From Neodiprion pinetum (taxonomy: Eukaryota > Arthropoda > Insecta > Hymenoptera > Diprionidae), in contig NC_060236.1 in the NCBI RefSeq assembly GCF_021155775.2, positions 35,364,548-35,428,547 on the forward strand: 64,000 bases of DNA, in the 5' to 3' direction. Under the pieces are notes generated by a model. The model had not been told where the DNA came from and did no database searches. It saw nothing but the letters and a program-made list of their open reading frames with translations. Of the stretch, positions 62,574 through 64,000 are shown one piece after another (position 1 is the first letter of the stretch; every line of letters starts with the position of its first letter). The position numbers and the translations under genes were made by a program.

Positions 62574-64000
62574 GTAAGTTTCTCAATCTCGAACCGCGTA
62601 TCGCGCGACGGCAAGTTTATAATTTAAGAGATCGAAGATATTTCGTGCGTATACATATAATATAATTGATCAACTTATTTTCGGGATATCCTAGAAGGGT
62701 TACCAATACACTGTTGAACTTTTCCACGAGTAATAAATAAACTTCCCGGCTATGCGGTCAAGTTTACTTTCTGGTTCGAATACATTTAGAGCTGAGAAAC
62801 GAAATAACGATAAGATGGAAAATATTCGGTTGTACAAACAAACAACTCCGGCATATAGCCGAGAAGGGTGATTCGCAGTTCACCTACGATTTAAACGAGC
62901 ATAATGCTTATAACGCAAAAGCTTGCATTGTTCGATCGTTTCCATCGCAACAGCACGTAACCAGATCCTAAGAATAACGTCGAAAATTCTCGTCGAATCC
63001 ATCATCGCCGCTGGAATTCAACTGCGTAGTCTTGATCTGTCGCTGCATTTTCCGTAGATATAATTTCGATTTTTGACAAACGACTATGGCTTAAGACCCC
63101 CGACGTTTAGAGTGGGTATAAAACATGGATGCCTGTGTTCCCCGTAGCAGTGGTGTGGTTTTCAGAGTTTACTGGTGGGAGTAAAACTGATCTAACTATA
63201 GAGCCTAACACGTACGTACAGGATATTGTCGCAGACTGTTCAGCAACACAGTTCTCCTCGAAGGCTCTACCCGATCGCATCAGTTGATTCGGAATCTCCA
63301 TCTTGTTCGTGGTCTGCATCCCTGTCAACGTAGGTTCGTCTACTCAAGGCTGACGGTGGTTGTCGCGATTCAAACCGAGGATCATATGCCAAGTAACAAT
63401 CTTATAAGAGTCATCACTTCCCCCCCTCCTCCACACCCCAATTCGCCACTCCGCTAAACCAATGCCTATCATCTCTCGAGTTGACGTGAAAATCGATGCT
63501 TGTCACCTGCTGTCTACCTCATTAATCGAGGAAATATTTTTCAACAATTATACGTTACGGTTCGACAAGTGCTGAATAACGTTCTTCAAGAATATGATCA
63601 TTAGTATTACAATTTTCGCTATCGTCATATCACCTTCATCGGCCAAATTTTATCCCCCCATCTTCCAATACCGTTTCGTTCCATTTTTGAACAATACGAT
63701 GGTTGCGTTCAGGCATCGTTGTGGTGAGCCAGTCGAAGCTGGGATCCAAATTCACTTACCGATTTCACCTAACCTTTGCTGTCTAATGATCAATTCCGTA
63801 GAATCCAAATCATTGTTTATCAGATTGATGCTTTCGAAAAAATTTACACTTGTCATTATCAAATAACACCGTGTGATTGCTATACTAGCGCTTATTCAGA
63901 AATTTATTTACTATGGTTATTTTTTCCTGTAAAACTGCAAATCGGAATTATTTGGAAATTCGAGACTTTTCGTTTTACCTCGTTTTTGCTCGTCGTTCGA
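62574..64000. other. Filamin intron 13, continuing past the window
   Basis: The donor at 62574 opens an intron with no matching acceptor and repeat-coding exon before the window ends. Short open frames here (for example 63594-63866) have no filamin character. Confidence 0.6.

Overview
The window reads as an animal nuclear genome, most likely an insect. It is A+T-rich, it has split genes with consensus GT/AG introns, and it carries insect-type orthologues and short inverted-repeat DNA elements. A hymenopteran (sawfly-like) source is my best guess from gene style and repeat style; the sequence does not prove it.

Layout. Positions 1 to about 24.7 kb hold no gene that I can recognise. This stretch has several foldback or MITE-like elements (4256-4845, 6611-6728, 21347-21658, 22538-22908), a G+C-rich promoter-like island (about 8140-8480) and an exon-like open stretch (18096-18398). 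Four protein genes follow. (1) A small zinc-ribbon protein of the C9orf85/DUF2039 family lies on + at 24787-25599 in two exons. (2) A CACHD1 homologue lies on - at 31876-27502 in nine exons, 1160 residues; this is an alpha2-delta-like membrane protein with a VWA domain and Cache domains. (3) A SUCLG2 homologue lies on + at 38252-40415 in six exons, 424 residues; this is the beta subunit of GTP-forming succinyl-CoA synthetase. (4) A filamin (cheerio) lies on + from 45404 and runs off the right edge. Thirteen coding exons are visible, giving 1519 residues: two CH domains and about thirteen filamin repeats. I assembled every gene from splice sites, and the reading phase is consistent across every junction.

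Between CACHD1 and SUCLG2 (32.4-36.6 kb) lies a cluster of DNA-transposon debris. It includes a PIF/Harbinger element of about 2.5 kb whose transposase has lost its middle part, a foldback of about 960 bp with a second inverted repeat nested inside it, and half of a TTAA-flanked MITE. A complete copy of that MITE sits in the first coding intron of filamin.

The genes look like unrelated neighbours: mitochondrial metabolism (SUCLG2), cell-surface channel and Wnt accessory protein (CACHD1), actin crosslinking (filamin) and an uncharacterised zinc protein. No defence system, CRISPR array, operon or other novel multi-gene system is visible. The most useful new observation is a candidate 15-nt in-frame microexon of filamin (52676-52690). 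It would add five residues, ending in three prolines, to the hinge between the actin-binding domain and the first repeat.
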